8,874 bases of DNA from JBPOFM01 sp038259855 (GTDB taxonomy: Bacteria; Bacteroidota; Bacteroidia; Flavobacteriales; Flavobacteriaceae): assembly GCA_038259855.1 (NCBI GenBank), contig JBBSOJ010000133.1, forward strand, positions 1 through 8,874. The letters are read 5' to 3'. A program made the position numbers and the translations under genes. This document shows positions 5,867 to 8,874 of this stretch, in pieces. The stretch's first letter is position 1, and each line of letters starts with the position of its first letter. The notes beneath the pieces were generated by a model. It saw only the letters and a list, made by a program, of their open reading frames with translations, was not told the DNA's origin and did not search any database.

Positions 5867-6670
5867 TCACGATTTCCACCTTCTTAAATTATTCAATTCC
5901 TCTTCTGCCATGAGTTCATCTTGAGGTATGACTTTGAGAAATGACGGATGTTGCTCAATGGCATATTCGATTTTCTCTACGATTTGATCAATCGTCTCGT
6001 TCTCATAATCGATTTCCAATGGCGCTTTTATTTCCATGGATTGAAGAATATTCTTCTTTTTGACCCGCAATCCTTTCTTATCAAAAGAACGTCTGAAGCC
6101 GTCAATAACAATCGGTACGACAATGGGCCTATAGCGTTTGATAATATGTGCCGTTCCCTTTCTAATAGGTTTAAAAGGCGTGGTAGTTCCTTGCGGAAAT
6201 GTAATCACCCAACCATCATTCAAGGCTGTTGATATGGCTGTAATATCGCTCATCTTCACCTGCCTATTCACATCCTGACCTTCCGCTCGCCATGTTCGCT
6301 CAATGCTGATGGAACCCACATAGGCCATAATTTTAGGAAGCAAACCGGAATTCATGGTTTCTTTTGCCGCCACGTAATACACGTTCAATTTCGGGTTCCA
6401 CAAATAGCCAATATTCTTGATATTGTCATCTCTCTGGCTCAAACTGGCATTAAATACATGAAACATGGCTACCACATCTGCAAAGTACGTTTGATGATTG
6501 GAAATAAAGAGCACGTTCGTATCTGGCAAATCTCTAATAATGTCAGAGCCTTCAATCTGCAATTCGTTAAAGCCTCTGTACCGCCGATGTGTGGCTGCTC
6601 CTAAAATACGAATCAACCATTTTTTGATAAAAAGTATATGCCCAAAAGGGTTTTTTCTGAATAATCCCAT
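5867..6670 (-). CDS. LPLAT/PlsC-family acyltransferase with variant motifs
   Basis: A 267-residue membrane-associated glycerolipid acyltransferase-like protein; the family usually moves an acyl chain onto lysophosphatidic acid or a related lipid. Block I is SNHQTYFAD with N58, H59 and D65; the His-Asp spacing is five residues instead of the usual four. Block II is GSISIERTWR (119-128), like the usual G.IFIDR..R. Block III is FPQGTTTP (158-165), where the family norm is FPEGTR, so Glu and Arg are replaced by Gln and Thr. Block IV is VVPIVIDGF (184-192). The N-terminus is basic with a short hydrophobic stretch (10-24), consistent with interfacial membrane binding. Tail residues 221-267 are charged and helical. 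The changes leave substrate and even activity open; a Bacteroidota-specific lipid (glycine or ornithine lipid type) is one alternative. It lies 161 bases after the Nudix gene on the same strand. Confidence 0.85.
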   Translation of the reverse strand: MGLFRKNPFGHILFIKKWLIRILGAATHRRYRGFNELQIEGSDIIRDLPDTNVLFISNHQTYFADVVAMFHVFNASLSQRDDNIKNIGYLWNPKLNVYYVAAKETMNSGLLPKIMAYVGSISIERTWRAEGQDVNRQVKMSDITAISTALNDGWVITFPQGTTTPFKPIRKGTAHIIKRYRPIVVPIVIDGFRRSFDKKGLRVKKKNILQSMEIKAPLEIDYENETIDQIVEKIEYAIEQHPSFLKVIPQDELMAEEELNNLRRWKS

Positions 6671-6680
6671 TGTTAATGTT

Positions 6681-6687
6681 CAAACTA
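6681..6687 (-). promoter_or_regulatory. Possible promoter of the acyltransferase gene
   Basis: The minus strand reads TAGTTTG, a TANNTTTG-like element one base short, 10 bases before the ATG. No -33 element was found. If real, the message would be nearly leaderless. Confidence 0.3.
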
Positions 6688-6723
6688 CAATTTGAAAAAT
6701 ACGACCTCGAAAATCTTAAATTT

Positions 6724-6781
6724 AAAAACAAAAAAGTTTTGTGACATTACGTGCTTAACACACTTAAAACTGTAATGACAC
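6724..6781 (-). terminator. Possible terminator of the Nudix gene
   Basis: On the minus strand GTGTCATTAC (6781-6772) pairs with GTAATGTCAC (6750-6741) with one mismatch, then AAAAC, TTTTTT, G, TTTTT. The 21-base loop is long for a classical terminator, though it can form a small inner GTG/CAC stem. It begins about 50 bases after the Nudix stop and ends before the acyltransferase promoter region. Confidence 0.5.
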
Positions 6782-6831
6782 CTTCTTTAAATTTCGCTTT
6801 TTCGTAAAACAAATTTACTAAAATACCGCAT

Positions 6832-7473
6832 TTACAGCACCTTTTTTAATAAGTCTTTTAACTCGCTTAACATCATGGCGGTAGCACCCCAAACAATATG
6901 TCCGTTCAATCGGTAAGCAGGTACTTCCATTTCCTTTTGAAGCGAGGTCATCACATGGACGCTTGTTATGGACAATTCTTCCATAAAATCTGTTAAGAGC
7001 ACTTCAATTAAATCCTCAACCTCTTCGTCTTGTTTTACGAACATCGGAGTTTTTCGGGTGATTGCCAAAAAGGGAAATACAGTAAAATTACTAGGCGGAA
7101 TGTACATTTCCGTCATGGATTTTACAACCTCAATATCTTCCATGGGTACGCCTACTTCTTCCCAAGTTTCTCTAATTGCCGCATCTTGCATACTGGCGTC
7201 AACGTCTTCTAGTCGCCCGCCTGGAAAACCTACTTGTGCAGAATGAACGCCCTTATAGGTTTTTCTCAAAATCAGGATAAGTTTTGTGGTTTGTTGTTCA
7301 TCCGGATAAAACAAGGCTGTTACTGCGGCTTTTCTGGATGTTTTCATCGCTTCCTTCTGTTCATTCAACAATTCCAATCGGAAAGGTGGTGACATTTTGA
7401 ATTGAGATGTTGGTCCCGGAAGCGGAATTTGCCCTATTTTTGATATTGAATGTAAAAATGTTTCAAAATTCAT
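6832..7473 (-). CDS. Nudix hydrolase, CoA pyrophosphatase type
   Basis: A 213-residue cytosolic enzyme of the family that splits coenzyme A or its esters into 3',5'-ADP and (acyl-)phosphopantetheine, helping control the CoA pool. The family N-terminus is present (FHSI..K-like opening, then LPLPGPTSQFKMSPPFR). LILILRKTYKGVHSAQVGFPGG (65-86) carries the residues preceding the Nudix fold in CoA pyrophosphatases. The Nudix box continues as GGRLEDVDAS, then REtwEEVGV with R101, E102, E105, E106 and G108, the metal-binding glutamates. PPSNFTVFPFLA (126-137) fits the family's post-box segment. Start ATG 7473 fits the family N-terminus and lies 6 bases from the divergent start of the isomerase gene, so its promoter must lie inside that gene. 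The exact substrate is inferred from the family. Confidence 0.9.
   Translation of the reverse strand: MNFETFLHSISKIGQIPLPGPTSQFKMSPPFRLELLNEQKEAMKTSRKAAVTALFYPDEQQTTKLILILRKTYKGVHSAQVGFPGGRLEDVDASMQDAAIRETWEEVGVPMEDIEVVKSMTEMYIPPSNFTVFPFLAITRKTPMFVKQDEEVEDLIEVLLTDFMEELSITSVHVMTSLQKEMEVPAYRLNGHIVWGATAMMLSELKDLLKKVL
7410..7442 (+). promoter_or_regulatory. Likely isomerase promoter inside the Nudix coding region
   Basis: TATTTTTG (7435-7442) matches TANNTTTG completely and lies 37 bases before the ATG at 7480. A TTGG (7410-7413) about 21 bases upstream could be the -33 element. The whole site lies within the first 21 codons of the opposite-strand Nudix gene. Confidence 0.55.
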
Positions 7474-7479
7474 TGCTTT

Positions 7480-8184
7480 ATGAAAAATCTAATGTTGCTA
7501 TGCTATTGTTTATTAATTTTCAATTGTGAAGATAAGCAATCTGGTAAAAGTAATAAGACTTCAACGACAGATTCCACAGAACTTCCAGTAGTAAATCAAA
7601 AAGACACCATTACTATCAAAGAATCAAAATATCCGACGCTGAACGAGGATAATGCACTCTACTTTTTTCAAGAGTACGATAAAAAACATAAAGAAGATAA
7701 AGTGCGTATGACCACCGATTTTGGAATTATAGACATTCAGTTGTTCCCAGAAACGTTGTACCATCGCGCAAATTTTATCTATCTCACCAAACGTGACTAT
7801 TTTGATGGCACTCAATTTTACCGTGTCGTACCAAATTTTGTCATTCAGGGAGGAAACAGTGATGATATTGAGGTTGGAAAAAAAAGGCGTGATATTGGTT
7901 CTTACTTATTGCCTCCAGATACTAAAAAAGGGTTTAAACACGATCGAGGCATTATCAGCATGCCAAGTAGTGAGATTGACAATGCCTATAAAATGGCGTC
8001 CCCTTACCAATTTTTCATCGTTCAAAGCGAAAAAGGTGCACATCATTTAAATGGTCAATACACAGCTTTTGGAAAAGTAATCAATGGCATGGACGTTGTC
8101 GATAAAATCGCTGCCCAAAAAACAGATGACTCTGAATGGCCATTAAAAAATATCTATATTCAAAAAGTGGAAATCATCAACTAA
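7480..8184 (+). CDS. Cyclophilin-type peptidyl-prolyl cis-trans isomerase lipoprotein
   Basis: A 234-residue envelope lipoprotein that should catalyse proline cis-trans isomerisation in exported proteins. The signal is MKN followed by a hydrophobic core and L-I-F-N-C, with lipidated Cys at 16 (Asn just before Cys is somewhat unusual). A Ser/Thr/Lys-rich linker covers 17-70. The cyclophilin domain spans about 74-234: TTDFGIIDIQLFPE, then FYRVVPNFVIQGG (113-125) with catalytic Arg115 and the Phe120 and Gln123 pocket residues, QFFI at 177-180, and HHLNGQYTAFGKV at 188-200. The human cyclophilin A Trp121 position is not Trp, as in many bacterial members. An insert of about 20 residues (VGKKRRDIGSYLLPPDTKKG) follows the VIQGG motif. 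The stop is 45 bases before the M3 peptidase start, so the two may be co-transcribed as a folding and turnover pair. Confidence 0.93.
   Translation: MKNLMLLCYCLLIFNCEDKQSGKSNKTSTTDSTELPVVNQKDTITIKESKYPTLNEDNALYFFQEYDKKHKEDKVRMTTDFGIIDIQLFPETLYHRANFIYLTKRDYFDGTQFYRVVPNFVIQGGNSDDIEVGKKRRDIGSYLLPPDTKKGFKHDRGIISMPSSEIDNAYKMASPYQFFIVQSEKGAHHLNGQYTAFGKVINGMDVVDKIAAQKTDDSEWPLKNIYIQKVEIIN
7484..7491 (-). promoter_or_regulatory. Weak candidate promoter of the Nudix gene, inside the isomerase gene
   Basis: The minus strand reads TAGATTTT, matching TANNTTTG except for the last base, 10 bases before the Nudix ATG. It overlaps the first codons of the isomerase signal peptide. No -33 element was found. 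Confidence 0.3.
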
Positions 8185-8191
8185 AAATTAG

Positions 8192-8199
8192 TATATTTC
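8192..8199 (+). promoter_or_regulatory. Weak candidate promoter of the M3 peptidase gene
   Basis: TATATTTC matches TANNTTTG except for the last base and lies 30 bases before the ATG at 8230, the same distance as in icmF. There is no clear -33 element. Read-through from the isomerase gene is an equally good explanation for expression, since no terminator lies in the 45-base gap. Confidence 0.3.
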
Positions 8200-8229
8200 T
8201 TACATAACTTTAAAACTCCATTTATAAAA

Positions 8230-8874
8230 ATGACACATCAACTTAAAACGAAACATATCACAACTCTTGGGCTGTGTGCTTTACTGGCATTCACAGGTTG
8301 CAACGAGACATCCAAAAAAGACGATACAGCCATGAATAACAACAATATATTACTGCAAGAATGGTCAGGACCCTATGAAGGCGTCCCAGCCTTTGACAAA
8401 ATGGAAGTATCCGATGTCAAGGAAGCCATGGAAAAAGGCATGGAATTAAGCTTGGCTGACATCGATAAGATTGCCAACAATCCTGATGCTCCCACCTTTG
8501 AAAACACCATCGTTGCCATGGAAAGCTCCGGAAAGGAATTGGACAGAGTCTACACCTATTATGGCATTTTGAGCAGTAACCAATCCTCTCCCGAATTCAG
8601 GGACATTCAAACAGAATTGGCACCAAAATTATCGGAGTACGGTTCTAAAATTTCCCAAAACGAAAAACTGTTCAAACGCATCAAAGCAGTGTACGATGCC
8701 TCTCAAACCAAACCTTTGGAAGCAGACCAACAACGTGTGGTCGATTTAATCTACAAACGTTTCGAAATGGAAGGTGCCAATCTCGATGCCGAAAAGAAAA
8801 AGCGTTATGCCGACATTAATAAAGAATTGTCGTCACTCTACACAAAGTTTTCAAACAACGTATTGCACGATGAA
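8230..8874 (+). CDS. M3-family metallopeptidase lipoprotein (Dcp/oligopeptidase A type), N-terminal part
   Basis: The first 215 codons of a gene that continues past the window, open to the last base. It begins with a lipoprotein signal: a basic N-terminus (MTHQLKTKH), a hydrophobic stretch and LAFTGC with lipidated Cys at 24. A short polar linker with NNNN leads into the M3 N-terminal helical domain: LLQEWSGPYEGVPAFDKMEV, then NPDAPTFENTIVAMESSG (about 94-111), YYGILSSNQSSPEF, and LSEYGSKISQNEKLF. These match the start of peptidyl-dipeptidase Dcp and related zinc oligopeptidases that trim short peptides. The HEXXH zinc motif lies several hundred residues further on and cannot be seen, so activity is unproven here. 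The start is fixed by the signal peptide. Family members are usually 680-720 residues, so roughly two thirds of the gene is missing. Confidence 0.9.
   Translation, partial: MTHQLKTKHITTLGLCALLAFTGCNETSKKDDTAMNNNNILLQEWSGPYEGVPAFDKMEVSDVKEAMEKGMELSLADIDKIANNPDAPTFENTIVAMESSGKELDRVYTYYGILSSNQSSPEFRDIQTELAPKLSEYGSKISQNEKLFKRIKAVYDASQTKPLEADQQRVVDLIYKRFEMEGANLDAEKKKRYADINKELSSLYTKFSNNVLHDE

Noticed and set aside
6671..6831. Small gene or RNA between the Nudix and acyltransferase genes
   Set aside because: The stretch is very AT-rich, has no open frame of note, and its only structure is explained as a probable terminator.

Overview
The window looks like chromosomal DNA of a marine-type member of the Bacteroidota, most likely Flavobacteriaceae. 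Evidence: one protein ends in a type IX secretion (T9SS) C-terminal sorting domain; there are three Bacteroidota-style lipoproteins; a fused isobutyryl-CoA mutase (IcmF) and a DUF4197 lipoprotein are present; and several starts are preceded by the Bacteroidota sigma-A -7 element TANNTTTG instead of a Shine-Dalgarno sequence. Taxonomy is inferred from gene content only. 

Layout. Positions 1-341 hold a possible 3' end of an upstream gene, two copies of a hairpin-forming repeat exactly 80 nt apart, a two-way terminator and two further hairpins. Then icmF (342-3752, minus), which carries a B12-binding domain, a G-protein chaperone domain and a mutase domain in one chain. Divergent from it is a secreted jelly-roll-like T9SS substrate (open frame 3951-4829, plus) whose signal peptide codons (from 3913) appear cut off by a one-base frameshift. 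A strong terminator separates it from a DUF4197 lipoprotein (4925-5632, plus). The convergent gap 5633-5866 contains two adjacent arrays of 7-base period: a perfect (GTAGAGA)10 and a degenerate array of about 14 ACTGAAA-like units. Next come an LPLAT/PlsC-family acyltransferase with unusual motif spacing (5867-6670, minus) and a CoA-pyrophosphatase-type Nudix hydrolase (6832-7473, minus). Only 6 bases from the Nudix start, a cyclophilin-type peptidyl-prolyl isomerase lipoprotein (7480-8184, plus) runs the other way, followed by the N-terminal part of an M3-family metallopeptidase lipoprotein (8230 to the window end). 

Functional picture. Most genes are ordinary housekeeping or envelope genes: acyl-CoA carbon-skeleton rearrangement (IcmF), CoA turnover (Nudix), phospholipid or related lipid acylation, and envelope protein folding and peptide breakdown (cyclophilin plus M3 peptidase, which may be co-transcribed across a 45-base gap). 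I see no clear operon devoted to one pathway, no defence system, no mobile element and no CRISPR. The parts most worth a second look are non-coding (the two heptamer arrays and the paired 80-nt repeats), the frameshifted secretion signal, the motif deviations in the acyltransferase, and the 6-base divergent start pair. I did not find convincing evidence of a wholly new multi-gene system.
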